From Morella rubra (taxonomy: Eukaryota > Streptophyta > Magnoliopsida > Fagales > Myricaceae), in contig CM025854.1 of the NCBI GenBank assembly GCA_003952965.2, positions 20,010,111 through 20,074,110 on the forward strand: DNA of 64,000 nucleotides, read 5' to 3'. The translations under genes and the position numbers were made by a program. The notes beneath the pieces were generated by a model. It saw only the letters and a list, made by a program, of their open reading frames with translations, was not told where the DNA came from and ran no database searches. Shown piece by piece: positions 46,567 through 58,625 of the stretch; the first letter of the stretch is position 1, and each line of letters begins with the position of its first letter.

Positions 46567-48804
46567 TTAAGGTAGCTTGTTCCCATCTTCTTCGCAAGAT
46601 GGCACTGGCGGACAGTTTGATGCAGTCTGCTGCTGCGACGTCATTGATCCAATGCTTGGTCCTGCAATTTCATGCTGGCAAGCACAACAATATATTGTTA
46701 GTGATCTTTTCGCTGCAAGTAATCTCTCATGACTGATCAGTGATCAGTACTGTGTGTGGATTAGGACAGAGCACAATATAAACTATGAGAACCTTCAAGG
46801 GAGAAAAGGCGGTTGGGGGCAACAAGGCAGAGAGGAGTTCGCTTGCAGTGTAGGAGTGATGCCAAGACTGTAAGCCATCATCGCTTGGGTTGCTCATATG
46901 GCATCCTCCCATGTTACACGGGTCCATATTTATATTTGAGGCAGTAGATACCAGATTGTAAATGGAAGTCGAGGATTGGTTCCTGAAATTGAATTCCAAG
47001 TCAATATCTTACGTACAAGTGTCATCCAGGACAACCAAATAATAGATCATAGCAAAGAAAATTTATATGCACGTAGTAATAATATCTTGTGCATGCTTGA
47101 TATATCTAAAAAGCCTCATTTTCGCCCTTTAACTGATTAATTACCAAATACATCAACCATTGCTTACTCCAAAGGGATACGAGACGATTCAGATCCTACA
47201 CAAAGTTGGGTCGGGTTGTGTCCGTCGTCCGGCAGCCAGGTAACAACCTCGTTTTCAAAAGACGTCGGTACACCATCTTGTGCGTCCAAGTACATCTGTA
47301 TTTAATTATCTCAAGAGTCAAGAGGGTTTTAGAAAGAATAAAGAAGCTATATATTCGAAATGCAACAATAGATCTTCTTAAATATATCTGCGATCGATCT
47401 TTGACAGCTTTTACCTGGACACTGGATGGGTCGTAACTAGACAAATGGTTACTGAGCAGATCTTCCTGCAAAGAAGAAAATGGGTCAATTGTGGCACTTT
47501 TTGGCATGCATGACAAGCACCTGCTATATCTAAAACAAGGGTTTTACGCTCTACCTTTCTTTGCTTGACACGCCTCAAGGCCTCCAGCAAATTCTTCTCG
47601 CATGATTCAAGTTCCTCCATTGATTTGAGCATAAGAGGGTCCGGCTCAAAAATCCTTATCAGTAATTCATGAATAACCATTCCAAGTGATTATTACTCAG
47701 AATTAAAGCGAACAAAGATCAACATCTTTTAACTCTGTAAATTGCATTTGGTAGAGATTAAAAAGACGAAAGAACTTATTGTCACGTTTCTCTAACCTCA
47801 ACTGCTGTTCGGCCATGTGAAGCTGATGTTGCAAGTTGCTAATTTCCTTTCGGAGTTCCTTTATAAAGACAACAAATCTGAATTGTTTAGTCTACACATA
47901 GCCAGACTATAACGTCAACGGAGAAACGGGAAAGGATTGTAGTTTTACCTCAACATTTGAGTTTTTCGCCGCAGGACTGTTTGGAAACGTTGCAGAGAAA
48001 TTACATAGAAAAAGAAATGATCAATGACAAGGTATGTAGCAATGAAATCCTGGTGATTATATATATATATGTATATATGCTTGTGAACTAGAAAGGATAG
48101 GGGAGATGTACTTGGCAAGGTGAAGGGCTATGTCATTTTCGGTTTTGAGTTTCTTTAGGGTGCCGAGTAAAAACTGCAAGGAGAAATTGATGATGATCAG
48201 TAAGAACATGTTCTGTATCTGCAAGTTCGCATTCTTACTCCCATTCGGAATACATTACCAGAAATCGTCTAATTTTTGCCATTTAATATGTACCTCTCGA
48301 TTTTGAACAACCCTGCAGGAAAAGAGAAAATTTCAAGAACTTGGGTTGGACGCTCTGGTATGTAAAATAATAATAATAAAATTACGAAGCCAAAAGGAAT
48401 CGTAGAGAAACAAAAAACAATAAGCTTCATACCCTCCTCTGTCATGATCAGGCAGCGTTATGTAACGTGTAAGCACATCCTCGATTCTGGTGAAAACAGA
48501 AAATTGCAAACCACGATAAAATGAAAAGAAAATCGAAAGAATAATGCAATAGACAAGAATGGCATGCATTGAAGCACAAAGTGCAATTCTGAAAGAAACG
48601 AAAGGCGATTCATGTGCACCTTCTTTTGCCTGAGAAGTGAGTGAGACGGCCAGAAGGGGAGAACATAATGAGAGCAATATCGATGTCGCAAAGAATGGAG
48701 AGCTCGTAAGCCTTTTTAACGAGCCCATTTCTACGTTTGGAGAAGGTGACCTGCCGATTGGTATTGTTTTCTATTCTCTTAATCGGGAGCTTAACACGAC
48801 CCAT
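46567..48804 (-). CDS. MIKC*-type MADS-box transcription factor (AGL66/AGL104-like)
   Basis: Eleven exons with GT-AG borders, from start to stop: 48,804-48,620; 48,486-48,433; 48,312-48,294; 48,173-48,112; 47,976-47,949; 47,858-47,797; 47,654-47,555; 47,465-47,415; 47,295-47,168; 46,982-46,793; 46,674-46,567. They join in frame to 328 residues. Exon 1 is the MADS domain ([54 protein letters not shown]), which binds CArG boxes as a dimer. The following small exons form the I and K-like coiled coil ([56 protein letters not shown]). The C-terminal part has [14 protein letters not shown] and [17 protein letters not shown], seen in the pollen-acting AGL66/AGL104 group. I chose MGRV over an ATG nine bases upstream because the family begins there. 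It looks intact. Confidence 0.92.
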
Positions 48805-49104
48805 TTTAAACAAGTCCTCGATCTCCCTTTGTTAAACAAGGCAAAAGGAAACTGCAGAAACCTCCAAAAGCCAATTTTTAGAGGAAAAAAAAAAAAAAAT
48901 ACATGCGCACAGAGAGAGAAAGAGAGAGAGAGAGAGAGAGCGCGGGCGAGAGAGGAGGGGACAAGAGATGCGACGGAAGGGGAGAAATACAAGGAGTCGG
49001 ACTTTGTTAGATCTTTGTAGTCTCACCTTGAAGAGTGGAAGAGGTCGTTTTAGAAAAGGTGAATGGACGAAATTTACTCGGTCTTTGTATCTTATCAGCA
49101 CTGA

Positions 49105-49153
49105 GAATTTTGCCTTGCATTTTTTTTTTTCTAGGTGAATTTTGCCTTGCATT
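49105..49153 (-). mobile_element. Micro retro-insertion: poly(T) between 17 bp repeats
   Basis: GAATTTTGCCTTGCATT stands at 49,105-49,121 and again, exactly, at 49,137-49,153. Between them are only TTTTTTTTTCTAGGT. Read on the minus strand this is ACCTAG plus a poly(A) tail, flanked by a 17 bp target duplication, as expected from an extremely 5'-truncated retroposon. Confidence 0.65.
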
Positions 49154-49211
49154 GATCGTTCAGCAAGTTCCTTTGGACTCTTTGAGAAGCTTACATTATT
49201 GTCGGATGAAT

Positions 49212-49264
49212 GACTTCGGAGTTGCCAAGGAAAAAAAAAAAAAAAAAAAAAGACTTCGGAGTTG
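49212..49264 (+). mobile_element. Micro retro-insertion: poly(A) between 13 bp repeats
   Basis: GACTTCGGAGTTG stands at 49,212-49,224 and 49,252-49,264. Between them are CCAAGG and 21 A. The form is that of a retroposon copy reduced to six bases plus its tail. Confidence 0.68.
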
Positions 49265-49394
49265 GACTGAAAGATCCCATAACCTACAGGCCCAGTACCA
49301 TTCACCAACAGCTAAAAATAATAATAATAATAATAAGTAATAAGTTGTATGCAGCGCTTGATTTGATAAAAATAAAAGCTAAAATAAATAGGTA

Positions 49395-49425
<31 letters not shown>

Positions 49426-49755
49426 ACGAAGTCAAACTATTTTTCGGCTCTTGAAATAATTTTTTCAGGCCCAAAACTTTTAACAAGGCCTTGCAGCTTG
49501 AGTCTAGTCCCTAATGACGAATAAATATGTTTTCCCCCCGTAACGGCAATTTATACTTTTGGGCCGTTCAATTTTCTGAATGGAGGCCCGGCCTGGCTCT
49601 CGTCTTTCCAATAACCAGCAGGGAGCAGTTGGTGGGCCCCTTCTGATATCCACTCTTCCCACTCAAAGAAAGCGCCTTACGGCTTACAATGCAAAAGCAA
49701 TACAACCCTCATGCTCCAGATAGCTCAAACAGAATCCAAGTAAACGGAGAGCAAA

Positions 49756-52700
49756 ATGGCTGTTGCTGCTCTAACCGCTTGTACCCCAAAGCTCCATACC
49801 CGTCAAACCTTCGATCCTAAGCCTTTCTTCACCACCGAAATCACTTCTTCTTCTCTCTCTGATTCTTCGTGTTATTGTTCTGCGAAAAAATACAACTCAA
49901 AGCTCTCTATAGTTTCGGCCTCCGCGACCAAGAAGCGTGTATTTGATATGGGTATTGGGCTTTTAGCAGCCTCACTTATGGCATTGTCACCGTTGGATGC
50001 CAATGCTACTAGAATTGAGTATTACGCCACTGTGGGAGAGCCTTTGTGTGAGCTCAATTTCGTTCGGTCTGGGCTTGGTTATTGTGACGTTTCAGTTGGC
50101 TCCGGTGAGGAAGCTCCTTATGCTGAGCTTATCGATGTGAGTTTTAGCTTTCAAGGTTATATTCGGTTCGCACTCTTTCTTGGATTGCGTTTTTGTTGTT
50201 GCTGTGAATTAGTTTAAGATGCTGCTTTGCTAGATGGACATTCAAATTCTTGCTCTCAATAGCTCTCAATTTTCCTTAGCATTCTTGTATGACCCGAAAA
50301 CCCTGTGTTTTTGCGGGGAGGATAAGATAATTCAATTGAAGATTTTAGGTTGATGCGTTAATAATGTTTTAGAATGGTTGGGAAAAGTTCCCGGGAGTGG
50401 CCTCTTATTTGGAGTTCCAAGGCGCAAGCTTGTGTAGAAGTAGTCTCACACTTGAGCCTTCCTACGTATGTACCTCTAAGCCCAGGGAGAAGCTTTGAGA
50501 TAATATTTCGTCACAAAATTTATGAATTTGAAGAAGAATTTTTTTCAGCAGAGGATTGTTAAAGAATTGGCCAACGTGGTAGACTCAAGCTCAGATGAGC
50601 AATTCCGAGCTTGCTGCAAACCTCTCGAATGCTATGGTCTAATTTACCACAGGCTACTAACGTCTAAGTCCACTGTGATGCACATGCCAAAACACACGTT
50701 TAGATAATCGATAAAAAGAATCTCAGCGCAAATGAACTAAAATGGTGAAATTTGCTGAGCTAGAGTGTGATGAAGAATAGAGTGCAGATTTCCCATGTCA
50801 CAATTAAGAGTTATTTAATTCAGATTCTTCTAACTTCCGCAAAAGTGTTACTGGTTATGGTGTCTCGAGTCAATTATGGAGGGTTTATGCAAAATAGGAA
50901 TAGAAAACTTGATCAAAACAGTCACAAGGGGACACAAAGATTTTGTGTGGTTTGGCATTAGACCTACATCCACCAGTGATGATGAGGCGAAAGTTCCACT
51001 AACAAAGTGGCCAGATATGATGGTGGCACAACCCTATAACGCTATACAGAAACAAAATCCGAAGTACACCCCCAAAGACTTAATCTTTTGCCATTGCTCC
51101 AAAAGCCGAGTTAACAAATCTCTTAACAGAATAAATCAACATTAACTTGGCTAACTACTGTAAAGAGAAAAGGTTTCTAAAATCTTAATCACATGGGAAA
51201 TAAGTAGTTGATTATAAATACTATATACCACAGAAAGCATAAAATTCCAGGGCTGCCTATGCATTTGCCATATGGAAAGTGATTTGGGTATTGTCATGAG
51301 AACCAACGTCTAGAATACCTGAAAACCTTGAACCCATTGCCACCTAACAGAATACCCCATCCGTGTTGTTGCCAAAGCAGCTAGATTTCTCAGCCTCTCA
51401 AGTAATACTTTCCCTTGCCTTGATGTCCCAAGTTCTGCAAAGATTTGGCAGTCTACTGCAAGATATGAGTTCTGAAATTATAGGATTCATTGCTCAGTTC
51501 TGCTCATGATATGACTTTCAGCAAATCATATTGTTTAAGTACGAGCACATGATGCTTGTGCTACACTGCAATTTTATGAACGTGTACATACTACTTTGGC
51601 AATTATATGAAATCTATTTCTGCTCCAGGTTCACTACACTGCAAGATTCGGTGATGGGACAGTCTTTGACAGTAGCTATAAACGTGCTAGACCTCTCACT
51701 ATGCGGATTGGTGTTGGCAAGGTAAATGTTATGTTGTCTAATTTTTTACATTAGTGCATATTATTCAATCTTATCGTCAATCATTAGAGTGGTCGCATTA
51801 TTGATCTCTTTTTATTTTATGACTGAGGATATTGGAAGCTTTTAAACATAACCCTTCAGATTACAACATGTAGATATACTCTTTGGGCATCTTTTGTATC
51901 CTTTAATCTGCCCCGAGGACTCAAATTTATCCCCGGGGCAGGCAGATTCTCCTATAATCTGCGTATTATATCTATTCATTCTACAGAATTTATATCTATA
52001 GTCTGCAGAAACATTAAGTAGACCATTTGGAGCTGGATCCACTGAAATCTCTCGTCATTTACATGCATTCTGTCTTTTCTATAGCCAACTACTTATTTTA
52101 TTACTCAAGACAGCGTGTGGTTGTGTACTTGGTATCCAAGAGATGTTTAACAGTAGACCCATTCTTATTCTTCGCATATATATTGGCAAGCAATTTTAGA
52201 TGAACAGACTCAACATTGCCATTATAAAGCATTTGAAATATGTTTGTTTAGCTCAATTGGGCTACAGAGAGAGAGAAAGAGGAGAAAGAGTGTTTATCTT
52301 GCCATACTATTATGAAGTGATTTCGCAAGATCCATTTTATGAATTGAGTACACAGTAGAATATTATTTGTTCTTTCGTCTTTATCCACTATTATCCTATG
52401 CCACATTCATCTCATAGTTGTTACTTTTCATTGGTATTTGTTATGCAGCTCAATCTTATACTAGTGATTAAAGGGAAAAGGATAGCATTGGGGCCTTAAT
52501 GTGCGATGCTGACATATGTTTAATATCCATCTGCCCTGGGAGCTCTTTCTAATCTAAGTACTTAAGTTAATGGGTAAAAGACACCGGGGCACAAAAGTGT
52601 ATGCAAAACAACAATAGGGCTATTAGCTAAGATCAGCCAACATCTACGTTCAGTTGTTAAAATTTAGATGTTCTCCCACTTAGAAGCTCTCCTTTCTCCC

Positions 52701-53184
52701 TGGAAAAATTAAAGGCAGCAATCAACTTTGCAGATAATGCAAACCTTATTATCAAGGTTGATTCAAATTATTCTGTATGATTTTCTTTCTGTCCAGGTCA
52801 TCAAGGGATTGGACCAGGGAATTTTTGGTGGTGAAGGAGTACCTCCCATGCATGTTGGTATGAAATTCAAACACGGTAGATAGACTTGTAGATGTTATTT
52901 CCTGTATTTGTTTCTCATTTGCCCAAACTATTGTCATTGTGTTACATAGGTGGAAAACGTAAGCTTCGCATTCCTCCTGAATTAGCATATGGTCCAGAAC
53001 CAGCAGGATGCTTTTCAGGTGGGGTTCAATATAATCAAAAATTCCATATCCTGACTCTTGTGATGATTATAGACTGGGTACTTGATAATTCCTTAATCAG
53101 AAAATGACAACAGCACTTGCAGAACAAATAGGCTTAAAATTGGACGAAACAGAAAATAGAGAAAAAGCTATATACTGTGTTTGC

Positions 53185-53233
<49 letters not shown>

Positions 53234-53614
53234 ACGTAGTGTGCGTGCAAACAAATGCCTTGATGTTATAGTTACTAAAACTTTCTTGGGAAATTATGTA
53301 TCCTGATAGACCGTCTTTAATCAAATATCTGATTGGACAACCTTGATTAGTTCCCTGCTTGAACCGTTTTTGGCAACTACCTAATTTTTGTGAACCTCAG
53401 TTGACAAGTCCAAATGCTGAATTGCATTTGATAGATCTCAAAGCTCCCTGGTATTTTATTGTATCGTGATAATGACATCCTTTGGTTGGTTTCATGCACT
53501 GGTCATACCGATACCCATTTTATTGTTTTTATAGGTGACTGCAACATTCCTGGCAATGCAACTCTTCTGTATGATATTAATTTTGTGGGCATCTACAGTG
53601 GAAATAGGAAGTGA
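49756..53614 (+). CDS. FKBP16-4: Thylakoid-lumen FKBP-type peptidyl-prolyl isomerase FKBP16-4
   Basis: Five exons, 49,756-50,136; 51,629-51,721; 52,797-52,857; 52,950-53,018; 53,535-53,614, join in frame to 227 residues. The first ~55 residues are a serine-rich chloroplast transit peptide. KKR, then a hydrophobic run (GIGLLAASLMAL) and ANA form a thylakoid-lumen targeting signal. The mature part begins TRIEYYATVGEPLCEL, a signature of FKBP16-4. The isomerase domain shows VHYTARFGDGTVFDSSYK, RIGVGKVIKGLDQGIFGGEG, GGKRKLRIPPELAYGPEPAG and CFSGDCNIPGNATLLYDINF. Two cysteine pairs (C..C before and around GCFSGDC) could form lumenal disulfides. The product would catalyse proline isomerisation of lumenal proteins. 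Intron 1 is long (about 1.5 kb). The gene looks intact. Confidence 0.93.
53186..53235. repeat. Compound (CT)n(CA)n microsatellite in FKBP16-4 intron 4
   Basis: About 12 CT units are followed by about 13 CA units, a likely length-variable marker. Confidence 0.9.
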
Positions 53615-56600
53615 AGGAAGCCCAGATTCAGTTGGTAGCATAGAGATGCGAAGTCCATGAAGATCAAGTGAGTTTCTTGTCCCCCTGGATCTGTAATCCC
53701 ATTGTAGATAAAAGTTTAGATGGTAATCCCAGCATTCGGGACCCAATACGAACTTTATCATCCGTACACAGCCTGAGAATCGGAGACCATAGATCTGCAA
53801 TAGATTGTTCTCGCCTTAGGATCTGTATTAACAAAATAGAAATGGGGAATCACGGTAGCCATCACGCATAAGGGCAGATGTCATTCATCTCTCTCTGACC
53901 TTGATAACATTCTTCCCTGCCCTTGGTTAAGCAGGTAATTGTTTATGCCTGCTTTGAGTAACAAACATCTAAGTCAAGAAAATAAATGTTGTATATTTTG
54001 GTGTGGCAAACCTGTCTAATCATCATGAGTCGAACCAACACAAGGGGGCCACAAAATCTTATGGACAAGATACAACTGCACAATCAAGATCATTAGGCAA
54101 ATACTTATGGATTATAAATTGCTTTACATCACATGCTTTAATTGTGGACGCTAGTACTCATATGTTTCCTCTCATCTTAATTTACTTGAAATAGGTTTGC
54201 TTATTAAAGTCTAGAAGCCTCTGACTCCAAATTTAGATCAAATTGAATGGCAGAATTAGGGTTACGCAAGTCTGGTGACGGTTTCTAAAATTTGGTAACC
54301 GCCGCCACCACCTTTCATAACAAAAATCAGTCACTTGCGGTGTCGGTTTTAACGGTAGATACCAGCTTCCTTAGGGCTCATTTTTGGTCAAGTTGATGCA
54401 AATTTAGTTAGCTTTTGTTAAACAAAAATTTTAATAAAATTTTACTTTTACAAACACACCTCAAAATTTTACTTTCGCTTTTATCACTCATTCACCAATT
54501 TCAATACCACCTTTTTTTTAACACCAACACAAAATTTTAATAAAATTTTAAAAACAAACCCACTGTTAGTTGTAATGCATTTTTATGCCACTCAGCACAT
54601 TGCAGAAATGATATATCTCAGAAAAATTTAGTCACATTTGTTTTAGTGTTTTTTGTTTTGCACTTATTTATTATCAAATAAATAAACATTTTGAGTCAAA
54701 ATAAAAGTTATCCAATAAACTATAAAATTAAAATTAAAGGACATTTTAAAAAAATAGTATGATAAATCTAAACCAATAAACTTAAAAATTAATAATTTCA
54801 ACTAATTTATTAAAAAAAAATTAACTTTTTCTTTCGACGGTAGCGGTATCTGAAAGACTTGAAAAATCCTCACAAACAAGCGTAGACACCGTCACCGTCG
54901 TCTTAGGACGGGCAACAGTGGTGGTACTGGTTCCGGTTCCCTTGCAGAGACATAGGGAGAGTATCATGGCCGACATAGGGCACTTTTCTTAAAAGTGGGA
55001 AGAAGTGCCCACCGAAAATGCTTTCGGACTGTTATCTTCCCGAAGCAAGACTACTGTAGTCTGTAGAGCCCCACGTGGAGGTGGACATGCTTCTATTTTG
55101 GCGGTACTTTGTCACATCTTGATTGATTTTTCAAGTTGGCGGTCTGTCCTTTGCGCATTGGTTGCAGCATATGACCTTACGTATATCTTATATTTATGTG
55201 CTAAATGAGTAAACATTGTTGCCAAATAGAATTTTTTGTCACCCATCTTCGTACATATCAATCCTTGAAAATAACAAAATTGCCGTACTAATAACTAATT
55301 GGCATAAATATACTCACAGTCTATGTAATATAAAAAAATTACAAATTAATCTATAAGGTAAAAAAAAATTACAAATTAATTTTTGTAATAAGATTTCTGT
55401 TAAAAACATGTTCTTTTGTCTATCTTCGTCTTTTTTACTAATAGTATATGTTAGTAAATTATAGGGTCTAATTGAGGACCTAGCATGCTGTGATAAGTAT
55501 TAATTAGCATATGATGTAAGTAAAATAGACAGAGATGGAAAAAAAATGTATTTTTAATAAAAAACTTACCGTATAAACTAATTTATAACTTTTTTATTCT
55601 ATTATGAAGACACGTGTGACACACTGGCCCCTGATCTTCCAATATAAAATTTTTCTAGGATGCGTAGTAATGATCGCATTGCTTAATCTGCTAACACAAA
55701 ATCCAGATTAATTTTCACAAATTGTAGCGATGTAATTATGGGAAAAAAATTATCTTTACTTTTCTTTAATAATAAATCAAAGAAATTAAAAAAAAATGCA
55801 CTCTCTACTCTCTATAATAGACATATTTTAAAAAGGCTCTACTAAATACGGCCTCAATGAATCGTTATAGAGTTTCGGATTTAATGGGACGTAAAGTTTC
55901 TGTTTTTTTTTTTTGTTTGGGGGGAAGTTAAACTGTAGTTAATTGAGCATGCCTGCGTTATGAATTAACGATTGTCTTCAGGCTTGAAATGAGTTAGAGC
56001 ATCTTATTTATTCAGATAAAGAAAACAAAAAGAAATGAGATAGAGCAGAGTGCCCGTTGGATTTTTGTATATTGAGTGAATTTATTTGTTCACCGATAGA
56101 AACAGTGAGTAGGGTGGATTTGCCGATAGAGACTCTATAGATATTGCACGTGAATCTCTCTGTTCTTGGGATTCGCATGTCTTTACGCTTCCTTTGGATC
56201 CAAGAAAGGCTGACAGAAATGGAAAAGCCGAAAAGGAAGGAAAGTTTATTCTTCCCGTAAGTTTAGCCTGGTGGGAGAGTGGATATACATGCCTTTCTTA
56301 GCAATTTCTTTTCTTCACCTCAGCTCTCTCTAGGAGCCTGATGGTTTTGAAACCATTTGAACCTAGATCATCTTCTCTTAATAGTAGCTAGTTGCCGAGT
56401 TATTTTTTCAAATCTAAGGGAAGTCTGCAGGCTAAAATAGTCATCAAGGACGTGAACTTAGACAAACCGTATTCAATAGGTTTAAGGGTTAGCCATAAAA
56501 AAGGTCTTTGTTTAGTACTTTTTTCCAGCTCTTGCTAAAATGTTGTAGTAAGAGGTCCTTATCAACAAGATACCCACTTTGGCTTATATTGATTTGAACT

Positions 56601-57251
56601 CTGTTTTGAACCTAATACGATTTCCTTAGGTCACATTGCACATGTAAGTTGTAGCTTGAATGTCATCAAAAGCCTTTTATGGCTAGGAAGTTGCCATTGC
56701 CAGAAACTGTTCTGACATGTGAAGTAGGTCCTTTTCTTTATGCTATGCTAACTTTCTTTCAGGCCATATGAAATAACCCTCCCCTAGATAAACCAACATC
56801 CTTCACAGTGACTGCTTATAGCAGACAGCTTGCACTTGGCTGAGGTGAATTACAGCTGTGGGCAAAAGCCCAAGGCCCCAAGTCATCACAGGCAGCAGAA
56901 AAGAGAAACGTTAGGCAGCATAAAAGGGAAACCTTGACGTCATGGATAATGACAACCAAGTGAAAGCTACAATTGGTGCCTCATAAAAACTCGCACTATA
57001 TATTCTACCAAATACCCAATAAAAATACCACATACCAAGGGCCGCAAAAACCACTCTGTCAAATTCAAAAACTAGAGTATATAAGTACTACTGATCATGA
57101 TTCAGGACCCTCCATACCTAAGTTTCTCATCAGTTCTTACATTAAAAGGAAATCCCAAATCCAAATAAAATAGTTCAACGCCCTACATTGGAATTGTACA
57201 AGATGGAGAAGTGGACAAGACAGAACGTTCGGGGGCTATTGTTGCTTTCAG
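53615..57251. other. Intergenic, no gene recognised
   Basis: AT-rich DNA after the FKBP gene. There are several short open frames without domains and AT-rich MITE-like text around 54,360-54,800 and 55,260-55,600. I found no convincing coding exons, RNA genes or element termini. Confidence 0.45.
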
Positions 57252-57785
57252 CTACATTATTGAGCAGGCATTGGGGTTATCATCGCTGAACATGGTGGTG
57301 TAAGGGTCCTCATATCTGGTCACAGTGCCACTGGTGCAGTGTTCTCCACCTTCCTGACATAACCAGGAGGTGCCCTCTTGTCATAAGCCTGAGCAGTTAA
57401 GGCTCCCACTAGTAAGGAACATAGGGCCAAATCTCTGCCTTTTCTTTGACTTGGCCTCTTCAGCACCTTGCTTGCTTCAACATATCCACTTACTGTCACC
57501 TTCTGCTTCCTGCTTATGTCTACCGATGCAAAGCTTGGAAATATTTTGTCAGATTTAGCAGCTTGTCATCATGTTGGTCTACGCAAAGAAACCATATAAA
57601 AACGAAAGCAAATAAGCACTGAGATTATGAAGCAAAATGCAATATGCAACTCACCGCTTAGCCAAGAACAGGGCTTTCTTGACGAGCTCGCAGCCATCAC
57701 AGAATCCTGAAGGAAGCTCCACAGTCTGTATTGCTTCTTCTGCCTTTGGCTCAAATCAGACAAACAAAGTACCTCCAACTCCCAT
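57252..57785 (-). pseudogene. Heavy-metal-associated isoprenylated protein (HIPP26-type), pseudogene
   Basis: Exon 1 (57,785-57,655) opens MGVGGTL, as HIPP26-type proteins do. It then passes through shifted frames to YLSDLSQRQKKQ-like and QTVELPSGFCDGCELVKKAL; relatives have VRMDCDGCE, so the metal-binding MxCxxC site is damaged to FCDGC. A GT donor follows. Exon 2 (57,533-57,252) reads FASVDISRKQKVTVSGYVEA and SKVLKR, then needs frame changes for KAEIWPYVPY, LVGALTAQAYDKRAPPGYVR and VTRYEDPYTTMFSDDNPN. It ends ACSIM, a CaaX isoprenylation motif. About four frame breaks make it a pseudogene. Confidence 0.8.
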
Positions 57786-57999
57786 TTTCTGTTCTAAAAT
57801 CCCGTTCAAGCAAGAGACCTCAAGAGCTTCGATGCAAGCTTTATGAGCTCGCTAGGAAAAAGAAGAAACCCAGAAAGCTCTTGAAAACAAACAGTCGAGG
57901 TAAAAACAGAGTAAAGGACAGAAGAGAAAGCAACAGAACACAGATAGGTTCGTGGGAATGTTTGACGTGAGTTTATTATTTATAGCCAGAACATTTGAA

Positions 58000-58160
58000 G
58001 CGAGCAACCCAAGAAGCTGCAAGGAACTCACCTTCAAAGTTCAAATAATGGGATTCCTTCCTTGCCTTCTCACAAACAAAGAAAAAGTTTTTTTTGAGGC
58101 TTACTTGGTCTGATATCTTTTCTTTGCACCGGCCTGAAGCTTCTTATATAGGCTTTATGT
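58000..58160 (-). promoter_or_regulatory. Remnant promoter/leader of the HIPP pseudogene
   Basis: On the minus strand CCTATATAAGAAGC (about 58,142-58,153) is a good TATA box. It is followed by a purine-rich leader and an AAGGTGAGTTCC splice-donor-like site near 58,033, suggesting a leader intron before the HIPP start. Confidence 0.4.
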
Positions 58161-58330
58161 TAATATTCAAACACATAGAAGGTTGTGGACCCTGAACGGC
58201 AGCAGAAAGACCTTTATTTAAGGTTTTTTCATCAAGTAGTAAACAAAAAACTTAATATAACCCCTGAGCTTTTCTACTGGGACTGTCTTTAAGGTTTAGG
58301 TGTTCCTAATGCAGAAACCTAATGCTTGGG

Positions 58331-58625
58331 TGGAAGAAAGAAATTGGAAGGAAACTTTGTAGTGGCTTCTATATTGGAAGGAAACATTTGTAGTGAGCTT
58401 CTATATTGTTTTACTATATTTATCTTTGTGTCAGGATTTTGCAATTTTTTGCTCAAATTATATGGGGTAATTTAGAGATTTTGCATCTTTGTGGGCTTAG
58501 GGTGGAAGAAAGAAATTGGAAGGAAACTTTGTAGTGGGCTTCTATATTGTTTTACTATATACGTCTTTGTGTCAGGATTTTGTAATTTTTTGCTCAAATT
58601 GTATGGGATAATTTAGACAGAAATA
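58331..58625. repeat. Two tandem copies of a ~170 bp unit
   Basis: GTGGAAGAAAGAAATTGG starts at about 58,331 and 58,501. Both copies continue through TTTACTATAT, GTGTCAGGATTTTG and TTTTTTGCTCAAATT to ATAATTTAGA-like text. The first copy has an extra 24 base internal repeat of GGAAGGAAAC...GGCTTCTATATTG. Confidence 0.75.

Larger units (their letters stand above)
48805..49755. promoter_or_regulatory. Divergent promoter interval between MADS and FKBP genes
   Basis: A 951 bp head-to-head interval. It holds an (AG)n tract at 48,911-48,940 in the likely MADS leader, two tiny retro-insertions (49,105-49,153 and 49,212-49,264) and an (AT) run at 49,402-49,424. No TATA box is convincing for either gene. 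Confidence 0.45.

Noticed and set aside
48637-49308. Open frames over the MADS first exon and leader on both strands
   Set aside because: They are shadows of the MADS domain and of the (AG)n leader.
50800-51150. LTR fragment in FKBP16-4 intron 1, suggested by TTGTGTGGTTTGGCATTAGACCT-like text
   Set aside because: The resemblance to plant LTR promoter-proximal text is limited to one short stretch and no ends are visible.
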